Shown here: one piece after another, positions 27,073 to 35,374 of the stretch
How positions within the stretch are numbered: position 1 is the first letter of the stretch
Layout of the letters: every line of letters starts with the position of its first letter
Origin: Hyphomicrobiales bacterium
Lineage (GTDB): Bacteria; Pseudomonadota; Alphaproteobacteria; Rhizobiales; Rhizobiaceae
Assembly: GCA_900471605.1 (NCBI GenBank)
Contig: UCEY01000021.1
Location: 206,403-270,402 of the forward strand
Direction of reading: 5' to 3'
Length of the DNA: 64,000 nucleotides
The notes under the pieces: generated by a model
Databases searched by the model: none
What the model saw: the letters and a program-made list of their open reading frames with translations, nothing else
Told to the model about the DNA's origin: nothing
Made by a program: the position numbers and the translations under genes

Positions 27073-28656
27073 ATGCCTTCCATTACGCTTGCAAATCTCT
27101 CCTGGTCCACGCCTGACGGCCGGCCGCTTTTTTCCAATCTCAACCTTGGCTTCGGGCCTGAACGCACAGGCCTTGTCGGTCGCAACGGCGTCGGCAAGAC
27201 GACGCTGCTGAGGCTGATCGCTGGCGATTTTTTGCCGTCATCCGGCTCTATCTCGGTCTCCGGCAGCCTCGAAGTGCTGCGTCAGGATGTGCAGGTGACA
27301 CCGCATGCGACGATCGCCGACCTTTTTGGTGCGCGCGATGCCTTGGCGGTTCTAGCCCGCGCGGAAGCGGGCGAGGCGTCCGGCGACGAACTGGCTGGCA
27401 TCGACTGGACGCTGGAGGCGCGGATGGCCGAAGCGCTTGCGCGGGTCGGGCTCGATCTGGACGCGAGAACGCCGCTCGAAACGCTGTCAGGCGGCCAGCG
27501 CACCCGTGCGGGGCTGGCGGCGCTGATCTTCGCCGAGGCGGATTTCCTGATCCTAGACGAACCCACCAACAATCTCGATCGCGACGGAAGACGAGCGGTG
27601 ATCGATCTTGTGGCCGGCTGGCGGGGCGGGGCGATCATCGTCAGCCACGATCGGGAGCTGCTGGAAACCGTCGATGCAATCGTCGAGCTGACCTCGCTCG
27701 GTGCGACCCGTTATGGCGGCAACTGGAGCGGCTACCGGGAGCGCAAGGCGCTTGAACTGGCCGCCGTCGAACGTGATCTGGCCGACGCTGAAAAACGGAT
27801 GGCGGAGGTCAACCGCACCGCGCAGGAAATGACCGAGCGCAAGGCACGCAAGGACAGGGTCGGCAGGAAGAAGGCGGCGAAAGGCGACATGCCGCGCATC
27901 GTCGCCGGCGGCATGAAGCGGCGGGCGGAAAATACGAGCGGGAACAACGCCCGGTTGGCTGAGCGGCTGGGGACCCAGGCTGGCGAGGACCTTTCCCTGG
28001 CGCGTGAAAGGATCGAGATCCTGCAGCCGTTATCGGTGGCGCTGCCGCCGACCGGCCTGCCGGCGAGCCGGATCGTGGTCAGGATCGATGATGTTACAGC
28101 CGGCTACCAGGCCGGATCGCCGATCCTGCGCGATATCTCCTTCGAGATCACCGGGCCGGAACGGATAGCCGTCACCGGTCCGAACGGTTCGGGAAAGACG
28201 ACGCTCCTGTCGCTGGTCTCAGGCAGCTTGTTGCCGCTTTCGGGTACGGTGCGGGTGCCGGTCAAATCAGCCATGCTCGACCAGCGGGTGAGCCTGCTCG
28301 ACGCTGCGCTTTCCATCCACGACAATTTCCGGCGCCTCAATCCGCAAGCAGACGAAAATGCCTGCCGTGCGGCGCTTGCCCGCTTCATGTTCCGTGCCGA
28401 TGCCGCCCTTCAGGTGGTTGGCACCCTGTCGGGCGGGCAGATGCTCAGGGCAGGACTTGCCTGCGTGCTCGGCGGACCCGAACCACCGCCGCTGCTCATC
28501 CTCGACGAGCCGACCAACCATCTTGATATTGATTCCGTAGCCGCGGTCGAGGCCGGATTGCGCGCCTATGACGGCGCGCTTCTCGTAGTCAGCCATGACG
28601 AGGTGTTCTTGGACGCGATCGGTATCACCCGTCGGCTGGACCTCGGTTTCGCATAG
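27073..28656 (+). CDS. ABC-F family ATPase (ribosome-associated type)
   Basis: A 527-residue soluble protein with two ABC domains and no membrane segments. Walker A motifs are GRNGVGKTT (about 37-45) and GPNGSGKTT; signatures are LSGGQRTRAGL and LSGGQMLRAGL; Walker B motifs are FLILDEPTNNLD and LLILDEPTNHLD. The charged linker (about 230-310, EMTERKARKDRVGRKKAAKG) is the P-site tRNA interaction motif region of ABC-F factors, which act on the ribosome E site. The start at 27073 gives the normal MPSITL opening; an upstream ATG at 27052 is possible. Whether it confers antibiotic resistance or is a housekeeping factor cannot be told. Confidence 0.9.
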   Translation: MPSITLANLSWSTPDGRPLFSNLNLGFGPERTGLVGRNGVGKTTLLRLIAGDFLPSSGSISVSGSLEVLRQDVQVTPHATIADLFGARDALAVLARAEAGEASGDELAGIDWTLEARMAEALARVGLDLDARTPLETLSGGQRTRAGLAALIFAEADFLILDEPTNNLDRDGRRAVIDLVAGWRGGAIIVSHDRELLETVDAIVELTSLGATRYGGNWSGYRERKALELAAVERDLADAEKRMAEVNRTAQEMTERKARKDRVGRKKAAKGDMPRIVAGGMKRRAENTSGNNARLAERLGTQAGEDLSLARERIEILQPLSVALPPTGLPASRIVVRIDDVTAGYQAGSPILRDISFEITGPERIAVTGPNGSGKTTLLSLVSGSLLPLSGTVRVPVKSAMLDQRVSLLDAALSIHDNFRRLNPQADENACRAALARFMFRADAALQVVGTLSGGQMLRAGLACVLGGPEPPPLLILDEPTNHLDIDSVAAVEAGLRAYDGALLVVSHDEVFLDAIGITRRLDLGFA

Positions 28657-28662
28657 CCTGTC

Positions 28663-29220
28663 TCAGGCGGCTTGCGAAGCCGTGAGATTTGCGGTCGTTA
28701 CAAGCTCTACGCCGGCTTCAGCGAACTGCGCATTGTAACGCTGGATGATCGCGTCGGCCGGCTCACCGGGCTGATCGAGCGTGCTGTGCGCGTCGGAAAC
28801 AACCGTCACCTTCAGCCCGGCGGAGATCGCGCCCTGGACCGTGCCGGCAATGCAGAAATCGGTCTGGGCGCCGAGGATTACCACTGCCGGTGCGCCTTGG
28901 CTCTCGACCCATGCACCGAGTTCCGGATTGCTGAAGGAATCCCGGACGGTCTTCGAGAAGGTGGGCTCGTCGCCCCGCTGGCCGAGCGCAGGCCAGACGG
29001 GCCAGCCCGGCTCCCCGGGGGCCAAGGGATCTCCCTTCGGCCCGTCGTGGCGCACGAAGGCGATCTTGCGGCCGTCGCGCCGCGCCCAATCGATCACTTT
29101 CCGGGCCCGATCAGCGAGCAGACCTGCCTCATGGAGGGGCGGCTCGACACGGCCGTCGAACATGTTGGTTTGCAGATCGACAATGATGACCGGTGCTTTT
29201 TCCGCGGATGGATGTGGCAT
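28663..29220 (-). CDS. Isochorismatase-family cysteine hydrolase
   Basis: A 185-residue cytosolic alpha/beta hydrolase-like protein of the isochorismatase/nicotinamidase family. The catalytic triad is recognisable as Asp15 (VIIVDLQTN), Lys90 (FSKTVRDSF) and Cys123 (TDFCIAGTV). The family hydrolyses amides, ureido compounds or vinyl ethers, and the actual substrate is unknown. The start at 29220 has GGAGG 7 bases upstream. It is convergent with the ABC-F gene, their stops only 6 bases apart, and appears monocistronic. Confidence 0.88.
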   Translation of the reverse strand: MPHPSAEKAPVIIVDLQTNMFDGRVEPPLHEAGLLADRARKVIDWARRDGRKIAFVRHDGPKGDPLAPGEPGWPVWPALGQRGDEPTFSKTVRDSFSNPELGAWVESQGAPAVVILGAQTDFCIAGTVQGAISAGLKVTVVSDAHSTLDQPGEPADAIIQRYNAQFAEAGVELVTTANLTASQAA

Positions 29221-29511
29221 GGCGTGACCTCCATTGAAGACGGGGACTTGCCGAGTTTCACTTCGAACGGCGACGGGGATCCGCACGCTTGCGCAAGATC
29301 CACGATGGCATACTCAATCCTGTCAGCGCGGAAAAGGCAATTCAAAGCCTCCGGTGCCGGTCACGATCCGGCTAGAGCTCAGGAAACCGGAAAAGGGATC
29401 GCATCGTTGAACGGGAGAGCCGACGGGTTCCGGCGCACGCAGCCTTGCTTCGCTGCTCTCGAAAAGTGCGGCGGCGCGATCGCCGCCGTCCTCTCGCAGG
29501 CAATCTGCCGT
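29221..29511. other. Intergenic stretch between two minus-strand genes
   Basis: About 290 bases upstream of the isochorismatase-family gene and downstream of the small exported protein. No convincing ORF, repeat or strong terminator was seen. It should hold the hydrolase promoter. Confidence 0.4.
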
Positions 29512-29742
29512 TCAGCGGCAGACGCGGGTGGTCTTGACGACGACCCGGCCGTGGTAACGGGTCTTCACCTTCTTGACCATGCAGTCGTGGCGAGGACGAT
29601 ACGGGCGGTACACTTCGCGCACGGTATGACGCGGAGCGATCCTCTCATGGGTGGTGACGGTGACGCTGGCGGCGTTGGACGGGCCGGCGACGGTCAGAAT
29701 GGACGAAATGGCCAGAGCCGATGCGATAAGCAGGTTCTTCAT
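29512..29742 (-). CDS. Small basic exported protein (76 aa)
   Basis: A 76-residue protein with a clear signal peptide (MKNLLIASALAISSILTVAG, cleavage near SNAA-S at 29-30). The mature peptide is short and very basic, with many Arg, Lys, His and Tyr and two cysteines (DCMVKKVKTRYHG and TTRVCR) that could form a disulfide. No family is recognised. The start was placed at 29742 because longer in-frame ATGs would hide the signal peptide. A strong EcfG-like promoter lies just upstream, suggesting a periplasmic stress protein. Confidence 0.75.
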   Translation of the reverse strand: MKNLLIASALAISSILTVAGPSNAASVTVTTHERIAPRHTVREVYRPYRPRHDCMVKKVKTRYHGRVVVKTTRVCR

Positions 29743-29773
29743 GGGGTGATTCCTCAATGTTTTGCGAGGCATG

Positions 29774-29798
29774 AACGCAGATCGAGGATCTGGGTTCC
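29774..29798 (-). promoter_or_regulatory. EcfG (RpoE2)-type promoter of the small exported protein
   Basis: On the minus strand GGAAC (29798-29794) is followed after 17 bases by GTT (29776-29774) with the preferred C before it. This is a full match to the EcfG consensus. Transcription would begin near 29765, about 23 bases before the ATG at 29742. Confidence 0.65.
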
Positions 29799-29896
29799 CG
29801 CAAGCTGTTGGGACTGTAGTCCTATGTCCCGACCTTTCAATCGGACGTTTTTCCCATTCGGGGCACAACCCGATGGCGCGACAGGAGGAAAAGCTC

Positions 29897-30679
29897 CTAC
29901 CTCAGCAACCCCTGGCCGCCGTCTACATAGATCGGCGTGCCGGTGACATGGCGAGACCGCTCGGAGGCGAGGAAGGCGATCACTTCGGCCACGTCCTCGC
30001 TTTTGCCTGGCCTGCCGTCGCTGATCGGCACCTGGCCTTCCGGCCATTCCACGGGGATCGCAGTTTCCTCCTCATGGCGGAGATTGGTGTTTTCGCCGAT
30101 ATTGGTCTCGATCTCGCCGGGACAGACGGCGTTGACGCGGATGTGGTGCTTGCCGAGCTCCAGCGCCAGCTGCTGGACCATCGCCACCTGCGCGGCCTTG
30201 GTGGCGGTATAGGCGGTGGCGCCGGGTGTCGTGAAGGTGCGGTTGCCGTTGATCGAGGAGACGACGACGATCGAGCCAGCGCCCTGCACCTTCAGATGCG
30301 GCACGGTGAGGTGAAGCGTCAGATAGGTGCCGCGCAGATTGACGGCGATCGTCTTGTCGAATTCTTCCGGTTTCAGGTCGTCGATCGGCGCCCAGACGCC
30401 GTTGATCCCGGCATTGGCGACGACGATATCGAGCCGCCCGAATTTTTCCGCGAGCCTATCGATCGCCGCACGCATCTGGCTTTCATGCGAAACGTCGGCC
30501 TCGAGGGGCAAGGCTTCTCCGCCCGCGACCGCTATTTCCCGAACCGTAGCGTCTATTTCGCTCTTCGTGCGACCCAGCACGCCCACCTTGGCGCCTTTGC
30601 CTGCGAGCTTCAGTGCCACGGCCTTGCCGATGCCCGAGCCTGCCCCGGTTACCAAAGCTACCTGAGATTTGAATTCCAT
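29897..30679 (-). CDS. SDR-family oxidoreductase
   Basis: A 260-residue classical short-chain dehydrogenase. The NAD(P)-binding TGAGSGIG is at 11-18, NAG at 89-91, catalytic Tyr157 and Lys161 in YTATK, and a C-terminal TGTPIYVDGG. Arg38 in LGRTKS after beta-2 favours NADP(H). The start at 30679 removes a non-family N-terminal extension. The substrate is unknown; it resembles the 3-oxoacyl-ACP reductase/glucose dehydrogenase branch. It lies 97 bases downstream of the HD-domain gene on the same strand and may share its transcript. Confidence 0.85.
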   Translation of the reverse strand: MEFKSQVALVTGAGSGIGKAVALKLAGKGAKVGVLGRTKSEIDATVREIAVAGGEALPLEADVSHESQMRAAIDRLAEKFGRLDIVVANAGINGVWAPIDDLKPEEFDKTIAVNLRGTYLTLHLTVPHLKVQGAGSIVVVSSINGNRTFTTPGATAYTATKAAQVAMVQQLALELGKHHIRVNAVCPGEIETNIGENTNLRHEEETAIPVEWPEGQVPISDGRPGKSEDVAEVIAFLASERSRHVTGTPIYVDGGQGLLR

Positions 30680-30775
30680 GAGCCCATCCTGTCGCCGGAT
30701 CGCGGCATCTGCCACGCGACAGCGAACGGCAAGGCACGGCCCAAGGTTCCGCCCGATCAGGCGGGCTCGGATCTC

Positions 30776-31195
30776 TCAGGCCGGATATTGCTCATTGAGG
30801 ATGCGCAGGCCTTCGGCGAATTTCGAGCCGTCACCGCCCATCTGGCGCATCTGGGCAAGATTGTCGGTGAGGTCGGCGCGCTTCACCGGCCGGGCGAGCG
30901 GGTTTTCGATCGAGCGGCGGACGAAGGCGAAATACTCCTCGCCGTCGCGTTTGCTCATCGCGTCGACGGCATCGACCACCGCTTCGGAAAAACCTTCCCC
31001 GCGCAGCCGGTCGAAAGTCCAGCCGGGGCCTTTCTCGACCACGTCATGCAGCCAGGCAACCTGTTTTTCGTCCTCGCCGGCGACGTTGTCAGCCACGCGC
31101 CGGACGTGGTCGAGGAACGGCCCGCCGGTTTTCGACGACTGGCCCCGATGGGCCTCCGTCGCGATAGCGATCGCCTTTTCGATGAGTTCCGACAT
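30776..31195 (-). CDS. Small HD-domain protein, MESH1/SpoT-hydrolase-like
   Basis: A 139-residue single-domain HD protein resembling small alarmone hydrolases (SpoT hydrolase domain, MESH1). Conserved elements are His30 in FLDHVRRVAD, the His50-Asp51 pair in AWLHDVVEK and Asp108 in VKRADLTDN, corresponding to the KxAD motif. The usual second acidic residue of the HDVVED motif is Lys55 here, so (p)ppGpp hydrolysis is plausible but not assured; related enzymes also dephosphorylate NADPH. The ATG is about 12 bases after the GGGAG of GACGGGAGACATA. Confidence 0.8.
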   Translation of the reverse strand: MSELIEKAIAIATEAHRGQSSKTGGPFLDHVRRVADNVAGEDEKQVAWLHDVVEKGPGWTFDRLRGEGFSEAVVDAVDAMSKRDGEEYFAFVRRSIENPLARPVKRADLTDNLAQMRQMGGDGSKFAEGLRILNEQYPA

Positions 31196-31254
31196 CGTTA
31201 TGTCTCCCGTCAGTTCGGCGGCACTCTATAGGGTCGGCACGCGACGGCAATGCG

Positions 31255-31629
31255 TCAATTTCGGTCCTCCTCGAACTGCGGCACGGGAAGCGGGTTCAGC
31301 CAGTTCTCCCGCCGTTTCACCCAGAGTTCGTAGATCGGTTCGAGGTCGCTCGGCGCCATGTCGAGGGAGCCGATCCGGATCTCGATCTCGTCTCCTTCGC
31401 TTTCGTTGAAGATGCGGGAACCGCATTCGGGGCAGAAGCCGCGACCCTGGAAATATTTGACCTCGCCCGTGCTTTCGAACGCATGCCGGGGCCAGATGCC
31501 GAAGGTGACGAAGCTGGAGCCGCTTTCCTTGCGGCAATCGGCACAATGGCAGAGCCCGATCCTGACCGGCGCATCCTTTACCGAATACTGCACCTTGCCG
31601 CAGAGGCAGCTTCCGGAACGGATGATCAT
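31255..31629 (-). CDS. GFA-family zinc protein
   Basis: A 124-residue protein of the glutathione-dependent formaldehyde-activating enzyme (GFA/CENP-V) fold. All zinc-ligand cysteines are present: CLCG (8-11), CHCADC (27-32) and CPEC (about 71-74). Most members are not true formaldehyde enzymes and their roles are unknown, so only the family is claimed. The start at 31629 follows GGAGGAGAG, which makes it preferable to longer in-frame ATGs. It is divergent from a small exported protein. Confidence 0.88.
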   Translation of the reverse strand: MIIRSGSCLCGKVQYSVKDAPVRIGLCHCADCRKESGSSFVTFGIWPRHAFESTGEVKYFQGRGFCPECGSRIFNESEGDEIEIRIGSLDMAPSDLEPIYELWVKRRENWLNPLPVPQFEEDRN

Positions 31630-31732
31630 GTTCTCTCCTCCTTCTCCTCGCCCGGAAAAGGCAACTAGGGCAGGGGAGGACGAAAGGAAGAGATCAGGCA
31701 GGCTCTGGCGCGGACCGCTCGACAGGCTGGGT

Positions 31733-31758
31733 GGAACAGAATTGGCGCAACCGGCGTT
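31733..31758 (+). promoter_or_regulatory. EcfG (RpoE2)-type promoter candidate
   Basis: GGAAC at 31733-31737 and GTT at 31756-31758, preceded by C, are separated by 18 bases, which is within the GGAAC-N18-19-TT pattern. The expected start near 31768 is 20 bases before the ATG of the exported protein at 31788. Confidence 0.55.
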
Positions 31759-31787
31759 CGAAGCCAACATCCAGATGGATCATCGCC

Positions 31788-32291
31788 ATGCGCTCACGTC
31801 CCGCCTTGCTCGCATTCATCGCTCTCGTCTTCCTGCCCGGCCCTGCGTCGGCCGCCGAAGGAGATTTCCTGAAAACGCTCGCCGGCAACTGGAGGGGCAA
31901 GGGCATGGTCCTGACCCGTATCGGGGCCAACCCCATCAATGTCACCTGTGACTTCGCCTCGACGGCCGGACCGGCCTCCCTGTCCATGCAGGGGACCTGC
32001 CGCGGCCTGCTGGTCATCCGGCGCAGCATAACGGCCGATCTCGAAGCTTCGGGTCGCGGGTACAGCGGCACCTATATCGGCCCGTCGGGCCAGCCATCCG
32101 TCCTTTCCGGAAGCCGGCGCGGCAACGCGATCAATCTCGGCGTCCGCTGGGCGAGAGTGATCAACGGAGATCGCGTCGCCAACATGACGATCGAGAAGAT
32201 CGGCAACGACCGCCTCAGGCTGCAGACGGTCGACAAGGATCTTTCGAGCGGCAAATCCGTGGTGACCAGCCGCATCGATCTCACCCGCTGA
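31788..32291 (+). CDS. Conserved exported protein (167 aa)
   Basis: A 167-residue periplasmic protein with a signal peptide (MRSRPALLAFIALVFLPGPASA, cleavage after about 22). The mature part resembles a beta-rich barrel, with repeated strands such as NWRGKGMVLTRIGANPINVTC, a two-Cys pair (CDF and GTCRGL), and TIEKIGNDRLRLQTVD near the end. No catalytic motif is visible. An EcfG-like promoter upstream suggests general-stress control. Longer ORF starts were rejected because they would bury the signal peptide. Confidence 0.75.
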   Translation: MRSRPALLAFIALVFLPGPASAAEGDFLKTLAGNWRGKGMVLTRIGANPINVTCDFASTAGPASLSMQGTCRGLLVIRRSITADLEASGRGYSGTYIGPSGQPSVLSGSRRGNAINLGVRWARVINGDRVANMTIEKIGNDRLRLQTVDKDLSSGKSVVTSRIDLTR

Positions 32292-32314
32292 CTGGCCTGA
32301 CACCGGGGGCCAGT
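32291..32314. terminator. Convergent terminator hairpin
   Basis: ACTGGCC (32291-32297) pairs with GGCCAGT (32308-32314) over a 10-base loop. It lies exactly between the converging exported-protein gene and the 2-hydroxyacid operon. Confidence 0.55.
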
Positions 32315-32316
32315 CT

Positions 32317-33693
32317 CTACTCCACCTGACCGAGCTTGCCGGGGTTCATGATACCCTTCGGATCCAGCGCCGCCTTGATGGCGTTCATCATGTCGACAGC
32401 GTCGCCATGTTCGCGGCGAAGGTATTTCAGCTTCGAAATACCGATGCCGTGTTCGCCGCTGAACGTGCCGCCCATGTCGATGGCGCGCTGGTAGAGGCGC
32501 TCGGCAAGCCGCTCGGCTTCTGCAAGTTCCTCCGGAATTTCCGGCTTGATCAGGTAGCCGACATGGAAATTGCCGTCTCCCACATGGCCGATGATCTTGC
32601 CCATCACGAAGGAATTGTCGATGTCCTCCCGAGCGGCGAGCACTGCGTCCGCCAGGCGCGAGATCGGCACGCAGACATCCGTCGTAAACGCCTTGCAGCC
32701 GGGGCGCAGCGTCTGGTTGGCATAGATCGTCTCGTGGCGGGCCTTCCACAACCGTTCGCGGTCTTCGGTGCGGGTCGACCATTGGAAATCGGACCCGCCA
32801 AACTCGTCAGCGATCTCGCGCACCGTGTTCGACTGCTCCTCCACCCAGCGCGGGCTGCCGTGGAATTCGAGGAACAGGGTCGGTGCGAGCTTGAGGGTGA
32901 GGCCCGCATGCCGGTTGGCGGCTTCGACGGCGACCTCGTCGAGGAATTCGATACGGGCGACCGGGATGCCGCTCTGGATGGTGGCGACGACCGCCTCCAC
33001 CGCGCCGCGCATCGTCTCGAAGGCACAGACGGCAGATGCGATGGTTTCCGGGATTGGGTGCAGCTTGACGGTGACCTCGGTAATCACGCCGAGCGTGCCC
33101 TCGGCGCCGACGAACAGCTTGGTGAGGTCGTAGCCGGTCGAGGACTTTTTGGTACGGCGGCCGGTGGTGATAATTTTGCCTTGCGGGGTGACGACGCGCA
33201 GCGCCAGCACGTTTTCCCGCATCGTGCCGTAACGCACCGCGGTGGTGCCAGACGCGCGGGTCGAGGCCATCCCGCCGAGAGAGGCGTCAGCCCCGGGATC
33301 GATCGGGAAGAAAAGGCCGGTATCGCGGATATGGGCGTTGAGCTGCTTGCGGGTCACTCCCGCCTGCACCTGCACGTCGAAATCCTCGTGATTGACCTGA
33401 ACGATCTGGTTCATGCGGGTGAGGTCAAGAGAAATGCCGCCCTTGAGCGGGATCGTGTGTCCTTCCATCGACGAGCCGGCGGCGAACGGCGTCACCGGGA
33501 TGCCAGCTTCGAAACAGGCCGAAACGACGCGCGCCACCTCGTCCTCGTTCTCCGCATAGACAACGGCATCCGGCAGCCGCGTCGGCTGGCGGGACATGTC
33601 GTGGCCGTGGTGCTCGCGCACCGCGTCGGTGGTCGAAAGCCGGTCGCCGAAATGCAGCTTCAGCGCGTCGATGGTGGATTGCAGGGAGGTCAT
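32317..33693 (-). CDS. FAD-linked D-2-hydroxyacid dehydrogenase (GlcD/D-lactate dehydrogenase type)
   Basis: A 458-residue flavoprotein of the PCMH/vanillyl-alcohol-oxidase fold. FAD-binding segments are TPFAAGSSMEGHTIPLKGG (about 67-85) and PIDPGADASLGGMASTRASG; the C-terminal cap contains GHVGDGNFH and FSGEHGIGISK, typical of cytochrome-linked D-lactate/glycolate dehydrogenases. It oxidises a D-2-hydroxyacid to the 2-oxoacid. It overlaps the thiamine-diphosphate enzyme gene by 4 bases (ATGA) and is last in the six-gene operon that also carries an L-specific FMN enzyme. Together they could convert a racemic 2-hydroxyacid. Confidence 0.88.
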   Translation of the reverse strand: MTSLQSTIDALKLHFGDRLSTTDAVREHHGHDMSRQPTRLPDAVVYAENEDEVARVVSACFEAGIPVTPFAAGSSMEGHTIPLKGGISLDLTRMNQIVQVNHEDFDVQVQAGVTRKQLNAHIRDTGLFFPIDPGADASLGGMASTRASGTTAVRYGTMRENVLALRVVTPQGKIITTGRRTKKSSTGYDLTKLFVGAEGTLGVITEVTVKLHPIPETIASAVCAFETMRGAVEAVVATIQSGIPVARIEFLDEVAVEAANRHAGLTLKLAPTLFLEFHGSPRWVEEQSNTVREIADEFGGSDFQWSTRTEDRERLWKARHETIYANQTLRPGCKAFTTDVCVPISRLADAVLAAREDIDNSFVMGKIIGHVGDGNFHVGYLIKPEIPEELAEAERLAERLYQRAIDMGGTFSGEHGIGISKLKYLRREHGDAVDMMNAIKAALDPKGIMNPGKLGQVE

Positions 33694-35345
33694 TTCTTCT
33701 CACCCGTCAGCATGCGGTGGTAACGCGACCGGGCGATTTCCTGCCGCGTGATGAATTCAAGAAGGACCGGCACACCCTTTTGCGTCTGCTCGATGCCGCG
33801 CTTGATCGCCGGGATGATCTCGGCGGGGTCGGTGATGCGTTCTCCATAACCGCCGAGCGCGCGGGCGAAGGCGGCGTAGTCGCCGGAAATGTCGGTCGAG
33901 CGGTACTTTTCCGTCGAGACCTTCATGATCGGCAGCTCCATCGCCATCGAGAAATTGTTGAGCAGGATCGACAGGATCGGGATGCGCTCGCGCACCGCGG
34001 TTTCGAAATCCATGCCGGTAAAACCGATCGCCGCATCGCCCCAGACATTGATGCAGAGCTTGTCCGGATGCATCAGCTTGGCGCCCATGGCGAGGCCGAG
34101 GCCGTAACCGAGCTGGGTCGACTTGCCCCAGCCGATATAGGTGAGCGGCTTCACCGACTTCCAGAACGGCGAGAGCTGGTCGCGCGGGCTGCCGGCGTCA
34201 TGGGTGATGATGGTGTTTTCGATATCGACCGTGTGCTGCAGGTCCCAGAGAACGCGGTAGGGCGACAGCGGCGCTTCCGGCGCCGTGAGCTTCGGCATCC
34301 ATTCCGCCAGCCACTCTTCCTGCACCTTGGCGATCTCGGCGGCGACTTCGGTGTGGTCGCGCGGGGAAACCTTGCGGGCTTCAAGTTCGGCGAGAACGGC
34401 GTCGAGCGTCAGGGCCGCATCGCCGATGAGCGCTACCTTCGCCTCGATATCCTTGTTGACGTGATCGGGATCGAGCGTCGCGTGGATGACGGTCTTGTCG
34501 AGCGGCATCTGCACGCCGAAGGCGGTCTCGGTGAACGAGCAGCCGATGCCGAAGATCAGGTCTGACGTGTCGAGGAAGTGACGCAGCGTCTTCGAGATCG
34601 CCGCACCGCCGGCACCGACCGACAACGGATGGGTTTCCGGAAAGGCGCTCTTGCCTTCGAGGCTGGTCGAGACCGGGATCGCCAGGAGTTCCGCGAGCTG
34701 TTTCAGCTGCGGCCAGGCCTGCGCATAATGGATGCCCTGGCCGGCATAGAGGATCGGGCGCCTGGCGGCGAGCAGCAGGTCGACGGCGTCACGGACGGCG
34801 GCCGGATCCGGCCCGTAGCGGGTGGAGAGAACCGGACGATAGTCCAGCGGTTCCGGCACTTCGTCCTGCCACATGTCGTTCGGGATCTCGACCAGAACCG
34901 GGCCGCCGCGGCCGTTGCGCAGCTTCGAAAAGGCGCGGCGGAAGATGTTCGGGATTTCCGCCGCCGAGGTGATCGGCTCGGCGGACTTGGTGATGTCGCG
35001 CATCGAGCGGGTCGCGTTGTAGTTTGGGTCGATATGCGCGACGCGGCGCTCGTATCCCATCGGCAGCACCAGCAGCGGCACGGATTCCGAATAGGCCTGG
35101 GCAATGCCGCCATAGGCGTTTTCCGTGCCCGGTCCGAGCTGCATGGCGAAGACGCCGATCGTCTTGCCCGAGCTCAACCGCGACATGGCGTCGGCCATAT
35201 GCAGGCCGTGGCGTTCCTGGCGCACGATGATCGGGCGGATATCGCCCATCGCCGCGTGTTCGAGCACGTGGTTCACGGGATAGCCGCAGATGATCTCGAT
35301 CCCCTCGCGCTTCAGGATTTCCACGATGGCGTCGGCAACTTTCAT
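33690..35345 (-). CDS. Thiamine-diphosphate enzyme, 2-oxoacid decarboxylase/lyase type (1)
   Basis: A 551-residue soluble ThDP enzyme with the three-domain acetolactate-synthase/decarboxylase architecture. The catalytic Glu is in the IIVRQERHGLHMADAMSR segment near residue 44. The ThDP/Mg motif runs from GDAAIGFTG to LLNN near 440-468. It lacks an obvious FAD-loop signature of true acetolactate synthase, so decarboxylation or C-C lysis of a 2-oxoacid is more likely. It sits between the D- and L-2-hydroxyacid dehydrogenase genes, the position of benzoylformate decarboxylase in mandelate-type operons. The precise substrate is unknown. Confidence 0.82.
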   Translation of the reverse strand: MKVADAIVEILKREGIEIICGYPVNHVLEHAAMGDIRPIIVRQERHGLHMADAMSRLSSGKTIGVFAMQLGPGTENAYGGIAQAYSESVPLLVLPMGYERRVAHIDPNYNATRSMRDITKSAEPITSAAEIPNIFRRAFSKLRNGRGGPVLVEIPNDMWQDEVPEPLDYRPVLSTRYGPDPAAVRDAVDLLLAARRPILYAGQGIHYAQAWPQLKQLAELLAIPVSTSLEGKSAFPETHPLSVGAGGAAISKTLRHFLDTSDLIFGIGCSFTETAFGVQMPLDKTVIHATLDPDHVNKDIEAKVALIGDAALTLDAVLAELEARKVSPRDHTEVAAEIAKVQEEWLAEWMPKLTAPEAPLSPYRVLWDLQHTVDIENTIITHDAGSPRDQLSPFWKSVKPLTYIGWGKSTQLGYGLGLAMGAKLMHPDKLCINVWGDAAIGFTGMDFETAVRERIPILSILLNNFSMAMELPIMKVSTEKYRSTDISGDYAAFARALGGYGERITDPAEIIPAIKRGIEQTQKGVPVLLEFITRQEIARSRYHRMLTGEKK

Positions 35346-35374
35346 GGGTTTCTCCTCCCAGGAGACATGATCGA

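Noticed and set aside
29043..29220. Nicotinamidase for the isochorismatase-family protein
   Set aside because: The catalytic triad is present, but the metal-binding Asp-His-His set of nicotinamidases could not be identified, so only the family is claimed.
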